The notes beneath the pieces are model-generated. The model worked only from the letters and a program-made list of their open reading frames with translations. It searched no databases and was not told the DNA's origin. The position numbers were made by a program, and so were the translations under genes. Shown one piece after another: positions 1 to 9,087 of a stretch of DNA of 64,000 nucleotides. The stretch comes from Sphaerisporangium sp. TRM90804. Lineage in GTDB: Bacteria > Actinomycetota > Actinomycetes > Streptosporangiales > Streptosporangiaceae. Location: positions 124,001 through 188,000 of the forward strand of contig NZ_JARWAC010000014.1 in NCBI RefSeq assembly GCF_029846175.1, written 5' to 3'. Positions within the stretch are counted from its first letter, which is position 1. Each line of letters opens with the position of its first letter.

Positions 1-286
1 ACGCCTTACGTGGCGGCCGATAAGGCAATGCCCTGGCGCCATCGTTTTGCGCCTCATCTCCGACAGAGAGTAGGAATAATACGAGCAGCATTTTGTCACC
101 TTGTGTGAGCAACCTATGGCGGTATGTCGTGACTTTTATCGCCGCCATATGGCCGGGCCCTCGCATCCGGAGCACCGCCGGGGCGGGGGGCGCTTCCGGG
201 GGACGGCGACGGGCGCACCTGCCACGCCCGTGCCGTTCACCGCATGGTTCACACCGTTGGCCGTCGCGCGATTACCGCCGCGAACG
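1..286. other. Non-coding left edge
   Basis: No convincing gene is visible here. The first 160 bases are clearly less GC-rich than the rest of the window, which suits an intergenic region or promoter of a gene lying further left. Reading frames entering from the right on the plus strand are mirror images of the minus-strand genes and show no family signature. I see no tRNA, terminator or repeat. Confidence 0.5.
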
Positions 287-721
287 TCAAATGGCGATCC
301 ATTCGGTGACCACCACGGCGTCGCCGAACCGGCAGCGCAGGCTGAACGGCCCCGCGGGCACCCGCTCGCACACGAAGCGGCCGGCGGCGTCGGCCGTCAC
401 CGCGGCCGGGTGGCCCAGCACCTCGATCTCGACCGGCAGGGGAGGGATCACCTGGCCGAGGACGCGGCCGGTGGCGCCGGCGACCGTGACCTCCACGTCG
501 ATGGTCACCCAGGGGGTGTGGAAGGTGGCCAGGCGCGGCTGGTCGCCGCCCCGCACGCGCGCGGGCTCGGCCAGCGAGTCGAAGGCCAGGGCGGCCAGCT
601 CGGCGTCCATCGTGCGCAGCGTGAAGGCCTCCACGGCGATCTGGAGCAGCTCAGGCGGCACCGGGTCGATGAGCGCCGCCGCCTGGCGCAGCGCCTCCTC
701 CAGCCGTGCGTCCTCGTCCAT
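287..721 (-). CDS. Small conserved companion protein of the sigma factor (beta-domain, carboxypeptidase-regulatory-like)
   Basis: About 144 residues from the ATG at 721, which has GAGGAGG just upstream; an alternative ATG at 781 would add 20 residues. The first half is helical, with a DPVPPELL stretch followed by a TMDAELAALAFDS segment. The second half looks like a beta-sandwich of the carboxypeptidase-regulatory type (VTVAGATGRVLGQVIPPLP, a GRFVCERVPAGPFSLR core), ending in VVVTEWIAI. There is no signal peptide or membrane segment. It is the last gene of an S8 protease - sigma factor - companion operon, so a role in controlling the sigma factor or sensing a ligand is plausible but only inferred. 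I recognise the layout as recurring beside such sigma genes in actinomycetes but know no function. Confidence 0.7.
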   Translation of the reverse strand: MDEDARLEEALRQAAALIDPVPPELLQIAVEAFTLRTMDAELAALAFDSLAEPARVRGGDQPRLATFHTPWVTIDVEVTVAGATGRVLGQVIPPLPVEIEVLGHPAAVTADAAGRFVCERVPAGPFSLRCRFGDAVVVTEWIAI

Positions 722-800
722 GGCCTCCTCGCCCGGCCCGCGGCCGTCCGCCGGGTCCCCGCCGGAGCCCCCGGCGCTCATCGCCGCGCCCGCCCGGCGC

Positions 801-1376
801 TCACCGGACGCCCCGCTCGGCCAGCAGCGCCCTCAGGCGGCGCAGGCAGCGCTGGCGGGTCGGCCCGATGCCGCCGACCGGGATGCCCAGCGCCGCCGAC
901 ACCTCGGCGTACTGCGGGCGGGGGCTGGCCATCAGCACGCGCAGCAGGCGCCTGCAGGCCTCGCTCAGCTCCTCGAACGCCGCCCACATCACCCGCAGGC
1001 GCTCCGCCCGCGCGTCCTCCTCCTCCGACGACAGCAGCGCCTCCTCCGGCGTCCACGGGTCGGGGACGCGCTCGAAGACCTCGGGGTCGCCGGAGGGGGA
1101 GACCCGGCGGGCGGCCTGGATGATCTTCAGGCATTCGTGCCGCGCCGTGCTGGCCAGCCATGAGCCCACCTTCCCGGGCTCGCGGACGCGCGTGAGGTTC
1201 TGCAGGAGCCGGAACCACGTCGTCTGGAACACCTCGCGCCCGTCGGCGTCCGACAGCCCGTAGGCGCGCACGACCGACCACACGAGGGGGGAGAGCCCTT
1301 CGACGAGGGCCTTCCACGCGGCGGCGTCACCGCCCGCGGCGGCCACGAAGACGTCGCCGATCGTCTCACGGTCCAC
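801..1376 (-). CDS. RNA polymerase sigma factor, ECF-like (sigma-70 family)
   Basis: About 191 residues from a GTG at 1376 with AAGGGA upstream. Region 2 is clear: AAWKALVEGLSPLVWSVVRA, then SDADGREVFQTTWFRLLQNL and GSWLASTARHECLKII. A variable acidic linker follows, then a region 4 helix-turn-helix (EVSAALGIPVGGIGPTRQRC, LRRLRALL). It should direct core RNA polymerase to a small regulon. It lies 88 bp downstream of the S8 protease gene on the same strand and is followed by the small companion gene, with no classical membrane anti-sigma factor nearby. The simplest inference is that it controls the surrounding protease island, but I found no repeated promoter motif that proves it. Confidence 0.85.
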   Translation of the reverse strand: MDRETIGDVFVAAAGGDAAAWKALVEGLSPLVWSVVRAYGLSDADGREVFQTTWFRLLQNLTRVREPGKVGSWLASTARHECLKIIQAARRVSPSGDPEVFERVPDPWTPEEALLSSEEEDARAERLRVMWAAFEELSEACRRLLRVLMASPRPQYAEVSAALGIPVGGIGPTRQRCLRRLRALLAERGVR

Positions 1377-1464
1377 GGGAGATCCCTTACGGCGGGGATC
1401 ATCATCGTACGCCGCACGGCCCCCCGCGCACGCCCGCTCCGGCGCTCTCCCCCGAGGGGCGGTC

Positions 1465-2919
1465 TCATGGCTGCGGCGGCGCGGGTAAGGGCGGGAAGGC
1501 GGCCACGGGCTGGGCGTCCCACCCGTCGGGGCGCAGGGCGCGCGCCCGCCGTCCCCGCACCGTCACGTGCTCGGAGCGATCCTGGATGAGGTCGCGGGCG
1601 GCGGCCCGAGGATCGGACACGTTCTTCTCGAGCATGTAGTTGACGACCATGGCGGCGACGAGCGGTGTGGCGAACGACGTGCCGCTCCAGATGGCCCGCC
1701 CGTCGAACTCGGCGGTCGACACCCGCGCGGGCGAGTCGGCGTCCTCGACGCTCAGCCGCCCGACGCGCGGCGGGAATCCGCAGGTGCAGTCGTAGTAGAA
1801 CGGGCGGGGATCATCGGGGTCGAGCTTGTAGCGGCAGTGGTCGAACGTCGAGTGCTGGTACAGGTACGGGTCGTCGGTGCCGGCGCGGCCGGCGAACGGG
1901 CCGACCAGGCGCTCGCCGGGCGCGAACACGCTCACCCAGTCGCCGTGGTTGCTGAAGCACGCGCTGCCGTCGCCGTCGGCGCGCAGCGCGCCCACCGACA
2001 GCACGCCGGCGCGGTGCGGGGTGAGGGTGTGCGCCGCGGGCCAGAACGGCACGTCGGAGCCGTTGTTGCCGGCGGCGGCCACGAGCAGCGTGCCCTCCCT
2101 GACGTCCAGCTCCCGCATGAAGTCCTCCAGGCCCATCAGCGGCCCGCCGTCGTCGCTCTCGGTGCCGGCCGAAAGGCTGATCACGGCCGGCCAGTCGGGC
2201 CCCAGGGCGTCCAGCAGCGTCTGGCCGAAGTCGTCCTCCAGGATGGACCCCGCGTCGTTGAGCGCGGCCGACACCCGCACCCGCGCGGACGGCGCCACGG
2301 CGACCAGCAGCCCGGCGATGAACGTGCCGTGCCCGGCGTACATCGGGATGTGGCCGTCGGCGAAGGCGGGCTTGTTGAACCCCTCCGCCCTGACGTGCGC
2401 CATCCACGGATGCTCGGTCTCGAACCCCTGCAGCAGCCCGGTGTCGATGATCATCACTTCGACGCCGGAGAGCGCGGCGCCCGTCATGGACGGGCGCGGG
2501 TGCAGGTCGGCGTCGGTCGGCGCCGGCTCGTCGGAGGGGCAGGAGTTCACCACCCCGGGGGTGATGGCGACGACGTTGTTGCGGCTGAGCATCCGCCGCC
2601 CGTTGCGCGTCTCCATCTCCCGCAGTTTGCCGAGGGTCTCGGTCACCCCGCCGTCACGCGAGTCGGACAGGGAGGGGTCGACGACCTCGATCCGCACCAG
2701 GCCCGCCCGCGCCTCGCTCTCGTGCGGCACCCGCACGGACTCGGTCCGCCCCACGTTGACCGCGGGGACGACGTCGGGCAGCTCCTCCACGCGGGCCAGC
2801 ACGTGGCCGCTCTGGTAGATGTACCTGGGGTCGTCGTCGTGCGGGCCCGCGACCAGCTCCACGCCCCCCATCGCCTCGGAGATGAGCCTCATCTGTTCCC
2901 TGAACCGGTCGAGCGCCAT
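1465..2919 (-). CDS. Cytoplasmic S8 (subtilisin-like) serine peptidase
   Basis: A 484-residue subtilase. The catalytic triad is visible: D159 in MIIDTG, H197 in GHGTFIAGL and S415 in GTSFATP, with the oxyanion Asn region AAAGNNGSD between them. The first ~145 residues are an uncharacterised N-terminal region rather than an export signal: the protein begins MALDRFREQMRLISEAM and has no hydrophobic leader or membrane anchor, which is unusual for a secreted-type subtilase. A Cys-containing insertion (HCRYK...YYDCTCG) lies before the catalytic Ser. It is the first gene of the operon that continues into the sigma factor and is divergent from the CHAT-protein gene across 110 bp. It probably acts on an intracellular substrate, perhaps cleaving or activating another member of the island (inference). 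Confidence 0.88.
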   Translation of the reverse strand: MALDRFREQMRLISEAMGGVELVAGPHDDDPRYIYQSGHVLARVEELPDVVPAVNVGRTESVRVPHESEARAGLVRIEVVDPSLSDSRDGGVTETLGKLREMETRNGRRMLSRNNVVAITPGVVNSCPSDEPAPTDADLHPRPSMTGAALSGVEVMIIDTGLLQGFETEHPWMAHVRAEGFNKPAFADGHIPMYAGHGTFIAGLLVAVAPSARVRVSAALNDAGSILEDDFGQTLLDALGPDWPAVISLSAGTESDDGGPLMGLEDFMRELDVREGTLLVAAAGNNGSDVPFWPAAHTLTPHRAGVLSVGALRADGDGSACFSNHGDWVSVFAPGERLVGPFAGRAGTDDPYLYQHSTFDHCRYKLDPDDPRPFYYDCTCGFPPRVGRLSVEDADSPARVSTAEFDGRAIWSGTSFATPLVAAMVVNYMLEKNVSDPRAAARDLIQDRSEHVTVRGRRARALRPDGWDAQPVAAFPPLPAPPQP

Positions 2920-3029
2920 CGCAGCTCCCCTTCGAGCGGTGGTCGGTGCATGTCTTCGCCCGTAAGAGCCGGATGACGCTCGGCTGATACACGTGGACGC
3001 CCCCGAGCCCCACGTTTAGCATCTCGTGC

Positions 3030-5690
3030 GTGGGTGGGGGAAGCGCACCGGTGCGCGAGAGGGCGGGGTCGGCCGCCGACCTGCTCCCCATGGTGTTCGC
3101 GCGCCCCGCCGAGGCGCTGGCCCGGGCCCGGGCGCTGCTGTCCTCGGCGCCCCCGCCGCACGACGCCTCCGTCGCCCACCAGGTGATCGGCATCTGGGAG
3201 CGCGACTTCGGCGACCTCACCGTCGCCATCGGCCACCTGCGGCGGGCCCGCTCGCTCGCCCGCCGGAGCGGCTCGCCCGACCGGGAGGCCGACGCGCTCG
3301 CCGCCCTCGGCGTCGCCGTCGTCCACGCCGGCCGCACCGCCGAGGGGCTGGCCTGCCTGGACGCCGCGGCGGTGCGCGGCGACTCCCTGACGGCGGCCCG
3401 CGTGCTGTTCCGGCGCGGGCGCGTCCTGTGGATCCTCGGCCGCCACCGGGAGGCGCTGGACGACCTGCGACGCGCCGTCCCGGTGCTGCGGGCGGCCGGC
3501 GACACGATCTGGACCGCGCGCGCCCTGACCCTGCGCGGGCTGGTGCACCTTTCCTTCGGCGCCATCGAGCAGGTCGACCTCGACTTCTCCGCCGCCGAGC
3601 GGCTGTGGGAGCTCACCGAGCAGGACCACGACCGCGTCCTGGCCGTCTGGAACCGCGGCTCGGTGGCGTACCGCGCCGGCGACCTGCCCGCCGCCCTGCG
3701 CCACTACGACGAGGTGGCCATCCGGCTCGGCGCCCTCGGCACCCCCGCGCTGGCCCTGTACATCGACCGGTGCGCGGTGCTGCTCGCGGCGGGGCTGGCC
3801 GAAGAGGCGCTCCAGGAGGCCGACCGGGCGGCGGCCCTGATCGACCAGACGCGCGGGCAGGCGACGGTGAAGGCCGAGCTGGTGCTCGTCGCCGCCCAGT
3901 CGGCGATGGCCGCGGGCGACCCAGGCACCGCGGTCGCGCGCGCCCTCACCGCCCTGCGGCTGTTCACCAGCCAGCGCCGTGGCTGGTGGGAGGCCCACGC
4001 CCGGCTCGTGCTGTTCCAGGCCCGCGTCGCCGGCGGCCGGGTCTCCGGGCGCATGGTGGGCGACATCGCGGTGCTCGCCGCCCGCCTGGCCCGGCTCGGC
4101 TCGCCGGAGACCGTCCAGGCGTCCCTGCTCGCCGGCCGCGCCGCCCTGGCCCTGGGCTGGGCGTCCGACGCCGACCGGCACCTGGCCGCGGCGGCCTCCG
4201 GACGCCACCGGGGCCCGGCCCCGGCCCGCGCCGACGGCTGGCTGGCCGAGGCGCTGCGCGCCGCCGCCGCCGGCCGCGCCCGCACGGTGTTCCACGCCTG
4301 CCGCAGCGGCCTGGACGCGCTGGACGAGCACCGGCTGACCCTGGGCGCCTCCGAGCTGCGGGCGCGGGCCACGGCGCAGGGCGCCGAGCTGGCCGCCGTC
4401 GCCCAGCGCGCCGCCCTGCGCTCCGGCGACCCCCGGCGGCTGCTGGTGTGGAGCGAGCGGTGGCGGGCGACCGCGCTGGCCGTCCCGCCGTCCCGCCCGC
4501 CGGTCGACCAGGACGTGCTCCGGGACACCACCGCGTACCGCGAGATCACCGGCCGGGTCGAGGCGGCCCGGTCCGAGGGGCGGCCCGCCCCGGCGCTGGA
4601 GCGCGAGCAGCGGCGGCTGGAGCGGGCGATCCGCGCGCGGACGCTCCGCTCGCGCGGCGAGGGCACCGCCGAAGGCCGGCCCTTCGACCCGCGCGCGCTC
4701 CTGGAGGAGCTCGGCGACGGCTGGCTCGTCGAGATCGTCGACGTCGACGGCGACGTCCACGTGCTGCTGTGCGGCAGGGGCAGGGTCCGCCGCTTCCAGG
4801 CCGGCCGGGTGGCCGACGCCGCCGGCGAGATCGAGCACCTGCGGGCGGGTTTGCGCCGCCTGGCCTACGAGCCCGCCCCCGCCGGGCCGGCGGCGCGGCC
4901 GTCCGGCCCGGCGGCCGCGCGGCTGCTGGCGCTGGAGGCCGGGGCGCGCCGGCTCCAGGAGACGCTGCTGGGCCCCGCCGTGCGCCACCTGGGGCCGGGC
5001 GCGGTGGTGATGGTCCCGCCGGGCCGGCTGCACGGGGTGCCGTGGGCGGCGCTCCCGGCGCTGCGCGACCGCGTGCTCGGCGTCTCGCCGTCGGCGCGCG
5101 CCTGGCTGCGGGCCAAGCGGGTGCCGGCCCCGGCCGGGGGCGGCGTCGTGCTCGTGCGCGGGCCCGGCCTCGCCACCGGTGGCGGCGAGGTCCCCTCCCT
5201 GGCCGGCGCGTACCCGGCGGCGACCGTGCTGCGCGACGGCACCGCCACCGTCTCGGCCGTGCTCGCGGCCGTCGACGGGGCTCCGCTCGCGCACATCGCC
5301 GCGCACGGGGACTTCCGCGCCGACAGCCCGATGTTCTCCTCGCTGCGCATGGACGACGGCAGGCTCACCGTGCACGACGTCGAAGGGCTGGGCCGCGCCC
5401 CGTACCGCATCGTCCTGCCGAGCTGCGACTCCGGCCGCCTCGCGCCGGTGGGAGCCGACGAGCTGCTCGGCCTGGCCGCCGCGCTGCTGCCCCTGGGCAC
5501 CGCGGGGATCGTGGCCAGTCTCGTGCCGGTCAGCGACGAGGCGGTGGTGCCGCTGATGCTGTCCCTGCACGACGGGCTGCGCGCCGGCCTGGGCATGGCC
5601 GAGGCGCTGCGCGACGCCAGGCGCGCGCTGCCCGGCGATCCCGGCCACCAGGCCACCGGCTGGTCGTTCACCGCCATCGGCGCGGCCTGA
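3030..5690 (+). CDS. TPR-CHAT domain protein (caspase-like protease)
   Basis: Up to 886 residues from GTG 3030; GTG 3051, about 10 nt after a GGTGGGGGAAG stretch, is an equally good start. Residues ~30-430 are helical TPR-type repeats (for example ALGVAVVHAGRTAEGLACLD, ARVLFRRGRVLWILGRHREA). After a linker, residues ~550-886 form a CHAT domain with the expected catalytic dyad intact: H759 in HIAAHGDF and C799 in VLPSCDSG. CHAT proteases are caspase/separase relatives; known members act in conflict systems or gene regulation, with TPRs sensing the trigger. There is no signal peptide, so it is predicted to be cytosolic. It is divergent from the S8 protease gene and upstream of the metalloprotease gene. 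The trigger and substrate are unknown. Confidence 0.88.
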   Translation: MGGGSAPVRERAGSAADLLPMVFARPAEALARARALLSSAPPPHDASVAHQVIGIWERDFGDLTVAIGHLRRARSLARRSGSPDREADALAALGVAVVHAGRTAEGLACLDAAAVRGDSLTAARVLFRRGRVLWILGRHREALDDLRRAVPVLRAAGDTIWTARALTLRGLVHLSFGAIEQVDLDFSAAERLWELTEQDHDRVLAVWNRGSVAYRAGDLPAALRHYDEVAIRLGALGTPALALYIDRCAVLLAAGLAEEALQEADRAAALIDQTRGQATVKAELVLVAAQSAMAAGDPGTAVARALTALRLFTSQRRGWWEAHARLVLFQARVAGGRVSGRMVGDIAVLAARLARLGSPETVQASLLAGRAALALGWASDADRHLAAAASGRHRGPAPARADGWLAEALRAAAAGRARTVFHACRSGLDALDEHRLTLGASELRARATAQGAELAAVAQRAALRSGDPRRLLVWSERWRATALAVPPSRPPVDQDVLRDTTAYREITGRVEAARSEGRPAPALEREQRRLERAIRARTLRSRGEGTAEGRPFDPRALLEELGDGWLVEIVDVDGDVHVLLCGRGRVRRFQAGRVADAAGEIEHLRAGLRRLAYEPAPAGPAARPSGPAAARLLALEAGARRLQETLLGPAVRHLGPGAVVMVPPGRLHGVPWAALPALRDRVLGVSPSARAWLRAKRVPAPAGGGVVLVRGPGLATGGGEVPSLAGAYPAATVLRDGTATVSAVLAAVDGAPLAHIAAHGDFRADSPMFSSLRMDDGRLTVHDVEGLGRAPYRIVLPSCDSGRLAPVGADELLGLAAALLPLGTAGIVASLVPVSDEAVVPLMLSLHDGLRAGLGMAEALRDARRALPGDPGHQATGWSFTAIGAA

Positions 5691-5803
5691 GCGCACCGGC
5701 GCGCTCTGCCCGGGGCCGCGCGCCGGAAGATGGGTAGCGCCTTACTCATGCGCGCGCGGCGCCGGCTTCCCAGCCTTGTCGGTACATCGACAGGAGGCCG
5801 AAG

Positions 5804-6907
5804 ATGAGCATGACCTACGACGGCGAGCACACCCGGTACTGCGAGCTGGCGGCCCAGTCCGTACTGACCCCGGCCGACGGGCTGGGCGGCAGGCGACTGG
5901 CGGCCCTCGTCTCGGGACGGCTGAAGTGGCTGAACGGCACCGTGCTGCACTACTACTTCTTCGACCGCGAGACCGACGGCTCCATGGTCCAGATCAGCGA
6001 CGGGCCGTCCAGGTTCGTCTCCTGGGTGGGCGACGAGGCGCAGCGCGAGGCCGTCCGCCAGGCGTTCCGCCAATGGAAGGAGGTCGGCATCGGCCTGGAG
6101 TTCACCGAGGTCGCCGACCGCGACGAGGCCGAGATCCGCATCGGGTTCATGCGCGGCGACGGCTCGTGGTCCTACCTCGGGCGCGACGCGCTGGGCATCC
6201 CCACCGGCGAGCGCACGGTCAACTTCGGCTGGCCGCTGACCACCGCCCACGGGCGCGCGACGGCGCTGCACGAGCTCGGGCACGTCCTCGGCATGCCCCA
6301 CGAGCACCAGAGCCCGTTCGCCGGCATCGTGTGGGACGAGGAGGCGGTCTACCGCGAGCTGGCCGGCCCGCCCAACATGTGGTCCCGGCAGAAGACCTTC
6401 CACAACATCATCCGCAAGCTCGACCCGGCGGAGGTCGACGGCTCGCCGTGGGACTTCCAGTCGATCATGGAGTACGAGTTCGGGGAGGGGATGATCCTGG
6501 AGCCCGAGGAGTTCCGCAAGGGCCTGGTCCCCCCGGGCACGCTCTCCCGGCTCGACGCCGAGTTCGCGCGCCGCTGGTACCCCGCGACCGGCCCCGCGGG
6601 GCCGGTCCGGCTGTCGGCGTTCACCTCCGTCCCGCTCGACCTGGGGCCCGGCGAGCAGGCCGACCACCTGATCGTCCCCGAGGGCACCCGCGACTACACC
6701 GTCGCCACGTTCGGCCAGAGCGACACCGTGCTCGGGCTGTTCGAGGAGATCGACGGCGAGCCCCGTTTCATGGAGGCCGACGACGACGGCGGACGGCCGC
6801 GCAACTCCTCGGTCACCGCCCATCTGGTGAAGGGCCGCCGGTACGTCGTGCGCGTGCGCCTGTACTCGGCCCGAGGGTCGGGACAGGCCGCGCTCATGTA
6901 CTGGTGA
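5804..6907 (+). CDS. Astacin/matrixin-type zinc metalloprotease with C-terminal PPC-like domain
   Basis: A 367-residue protein starting at ATG 5804 after AGGAGG. The catalytic domain carries HELGHVLGMPHEHQ, i.e. zinc ligands H156, H160 and H166 and catalytic E157, followed by a Met-turn at M222 (SIMEYEF). This is the metzincin arrangement closest to astacins (M12A), although the usual third-helix RxDR motif is absent. Residues ~260-367 look like a beta-sandwich related to bacterial pre-peptidase C-terminal domains (DYTVATFGQSDTVLGLFEE, then a DDDGG turn and GRRYVVRVRLYS). No N-terminal export signal is seen. It follows the CHAT gene on the same strand after 113 bp, so it may belong to the same regulon. 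The substrate is unknown. Confidence 0.87.
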   Translation: MSMTYDGEHTRYCELAAQSVLTPADGLGGRRLAALVSGRLKWLNGTVLHYYFFDRETDGSMVQISDGPSRFVSWVGDEAQREAVRQAFRQWKEVGIGLEFTEVADRDEAEIRIGFMRGDGSWSYLGRDALGIPTGERTVNFGWPLTTAHGRATALHELGHVLGMPHEHQSPFAGIVWDEEAVYRELAGPPNMWSRQKTFHNIIRKLDPAEVDGSPWDFQSIMEYEFGEGMILEPEEFRKGLVPPGTLSRLDAEFARRWYPATGPAGPVRLSAFTSVPLDLGPGEQADHLIVPEGTRDYTVATFGQSDTVLGLFEEIDGEPRFMEADDDGGRPRNSSVTAHLVKGRRYVVRVRLYSARGSGQAALMYW

Positions 6908-7035
6908 GGCCGCGCCGTCCCCGTGACGCCGGGTCAGGTGCCCGTCAACTCCTGCCCAAGTGCGTGTGACATCCAGGTAGCCGTGGGGGGATATGGGTAG
7001 CCATCCGAGCAGTTGTCCATCAAGGGGGAGATGGC

Positions 7036-7512
7036 ATGAAGCGTGCTGTCATGGGGGCGGTGACGCTCGGCGGGATCGGCATGGGGACGATGCGGTGGCT
7101 CGCGTCGCGCCGGACCAAGGAGAAGGCCTACCGCGAGGCGAGCAGGTGGTTGATGGTCACCGTCAACCGGCGGCCCGAGGAGGTGGTGCCGGAGGGGCGC
7201 CTGCCCGAGCCGCTGGCCAGGCTCGGGGACACGATCGAGGTGATGGTGCGCGAGGCGCCGGGCGACCGGGGCACCGAGCTGGGCGCCCGGCCGCTGGCCC
7301 CGGTGCCCTCGGGGGCCGAGGAGGTCATGGCCCGGCTCGGCGGCACCGATCCGCGCCAGGCGGTGCGGCGGGCGCTGCGCGAGTCGAAGTGCCTGATCGA
7401 GACCGGTGAGGTGCTGCGGTCGTCGAGCGTCTCGGGGACGAGGCGGCCGACTCCGGCGGGCGCGCTGGTGGACATGGCCGCGCGGCGCGCGGGCGGGGAG
7501 GGACGGCTGTGA
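7036..7512 (+). CDS. Conserved-looking protein coupled to the alcohol dehydrogenase
   Basis: 158 residues, starting at ATG 7036 after AGGGGGAG. The N-terminus is weakly hydrophobic (VMGAVTLGGIGMGTMRWLAS) followed at once by a basic stretch (RRTKEKAYREASRW). The body has a WLMVTVNRRPEEVVPEG segment that recalls the entry strand of SRPBCC/START-like folds, but the protein is too short for a confident assignment. The stop overlaps the GTG start of the dehydrogenase (GTGA), so the two are translated as a unit. It could be a membrane-proximal partner or accessory factor of the dehydrogenase. I do not recognise a named family. Confidence 0.7.
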   Translation: MKRAVMGAVTLGGIGMGTMRWLASRRTKEKAYREASRWLMVTVNRRPEEVVPEGRLPEPLARLGDTIEVMVREAPGDRGTELGARPLAPVPSGAEEVMARLGGTDPRQAVRRALRESKCLIETGEVLRSSSVSGTRRPTPAGALVDMAARRAGGEGRL

Positions 7513-8684
7513 AGGCACTGTGCTGGCAGGGTGTGAACGAGCTGATGGTCGAGCGTGTGCCCGACCCCGGCATCGTCAACGACCAGGACATCATCGTCCG
7601 GGTGCGGCTCACGACCACGTGCGGGTCCGACCTGCACCTGCTCGGCGGGTACATCCCGGCCATGCGCTCGGGCGACGTCATCGGGCACGAGTTCCTCGGC
7701 GAGGTCGTCGAGGTCGGCTCGCAGGTGCGCACGCACAAGATCGGCGACAGGGTGGTGGTGTGCTCGATCATCGGCTGCGGGCGGTGCTGGCAGTGCGAGC
7801 ACGGCATGTGGTCGCTGTGCGAGAACAGCAACACCAAACCGGGCATCACCGACATGATGTGGGGCGGCGACACGGCGGGCATCTTCGGCTACTCCCACGC
7901 GATGGGCGGTTACCAGGGCAGCCACGCCGAGTACGTCCGGGTGCCGTTCGGCGACCAGACCGCCTTCGCCGTGCCCGACGGGGTCGACGACATGAACGCC
8001 CTGTTCGTCTCGGACTCGGCGCCCACGGGCTGGATGGGCGCCGAGATGGGCGGAGTCCGCCCCGGAGACGTGGTGGCGGTGTGGGGGTGCGGGGCGGTCG
8101 GGCAGATGGCGGCGCGCGCGGCGATGCTGCTCGGCGCCGAGCGGGTCATCGCGATCGACCACCTCCCCGAGCGCATGGCCATGACCGAGCGCCACATCGG
8201 CGCCGAGACGCTCGACTACACCCGCACCGACATCTACGCCGAGCTGAAGGAGCGGACCGGCGGCCGGGGGCCGGACGTGTGCATCGAGGCGGTCGGCATG
8301 GAGGCCGACGGTCCCGGCGCTCTCGGCCTCTACGACAGGGCCAAGCAGCGGGTCAGGATGCAGACCGATCGGCCCACCGCCGTGCGGGAGGCGATCCACG
8401 CCTGCCGCAAGGGAGGGTCGGTCTTCGTCCTGGGGGTGTTCGCCGGGATGGTGGACAAGTTCCCGCTCGGCGCCCTGATGAACAAGGGCCTGACGCTGCG
8501 CGGAGCCCAGCAGCACGGCCAGCGCTTCATCCCGAGGCTGCTGGACCTGGTGGAGCAGGGGGAGCTGCGCACGGCGCACCTCGCCACGCACACCATGTCC
8601 CTCGACGACGCGCCGATGGGCTACGACATGTTCAAGAACAAGAAGGACGGCTGCGTGCGGGCGGTGTTCCGCCCCTGGGTGTAG
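7509..8684 (+). CDS. Zinc-dependent alcohol dehydrogenase (MDR superfamily, formaldehyde-dehydrogenase-like)
   Basis: 391 residues from GTG 7509. The N-terminal GroES-like half has the catalytic zinc site (TTCGSDLHLLGG and GDVIGHEFLGEV) and the structural-zinc cysteines (CGRCWQCEHGMWSLCEN). The NAD(P)-binding half shows VAVWGCGAVGQMAARAAMLL. The long insertion around ADGPGALGLYDRAKQRV is typical of the glutathione-independent formaldehyde dehydrogenase-like subgroup, so an aldehyde or alcohol detoxification role is likely; the substrate cannot be read from sequence. It is translationally coupled to the preceding 158-residue gene and ends 17 bp from the convergent merR gene. Confidence 0.9.
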   Translation: MKALCWQGVNELMVERVPDPGIVNDQDIIVRVRLTTTCGSDLHLLGGYIPAMRSGDVIGHEFLGEVVEVGSQVRTHKIGDRVVVCSIIGCGRCWQCEHGMWSLCENSNTKPGITDMMWGGDTAGIFGYSHAMGGYQGSHAEYVRVPFGDQTAFAVPDGVDDMNALFVSDSAPTGWMGAEMGGVRPGDVVAVWGCGAVGQMAARAAMLLGAERVIAIDHLPERMAMTERHIGAETLDYTRTDIYAELKERTGGRGPDVCIEAVGMEADGPGALGLYDRAKQRVRMQTDRPTAVREAIHACRKGGSVFVLGVFAGMVDKFPLGALMNKGLTLRGAQQHGQRFIPRLLDLVEQGELRTAHLATHTMSLDDAPMGYDMFKNKKDGCVRAVFRPWV

Positions 8685-8701
8685 GCGGGGCCGCGCGGCG
8701 G

Positions 8702-9028
8702 TCAGCCCGGCGGTCGCGGGCCGCCGGGGGGCAGGAGGCGCCGTGTCGCCTCCAGCTCCCTGGTGAGCGCTTCGACCTGCCGTTCCAGCTCCAGGATGCG
8801 GCGGATGGCGATCAGCGTCATGCCCTCGTCGGACAGTTCGACGACGTACTGCACGCGCGTGATGTCGTCGCGGGAGTAGCGGCGCTGGCCTCCGGCGGAC
8901 CGGTGCGGGCGGACCACCTCGAACTCGTCCAGGCGGCGCAGGAAGGCCTGCTGCACCCGGAGCATGTCGGCGACCTGGCCCAGGGAGTACAGCGGGGCGA
9001 GGTGGTCGTCGATGGGCAGTCGGGCCAT
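8702..9028 (-). CDS. MerR-family regulator, HspR-like
   Basis: About 108 residues from the ATG at 9028 (upstream GGAGGCACAC fixes this start). The N-terminus is a winged helix-turn-helix of MerR type (LYSLGQVADMLRVQQAFLRR, RPHRSAGGQRRYSRDDITR), followed by an effector-side helix (GMTLIAIRRILELERQVEAL) that extends into a short coiled coil. The sequence resembles actinobacterial HspR, the repressor of heat-shock operons. It lies 59 bp downstream of hsp20 on the same strand, so it probably forms an autoregulated hsp20-merR unit. No exact HAIR inverted repeat (CTTGAGT-N7-ACTCAAG) is visible upstream of hsp20, so its operator may differ. Confidence 0.85.
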   Translation of the reverse strand: MARLPIDDHLAPLYSLGQVADMLRVQQAFLRRLDEFEVVRPHRSAGGQRRYSRDDITRVQYVVELSDEGMTLIAIRRILELERQVEALTRELEATRRLLPPGGPRPPG

Positions 9029-9087
9029 GTGTGCCTCCAAACGGACGGGCCGGCGCCGCGTCAGGCGGCGCCGGCCCGTGGCGTGCG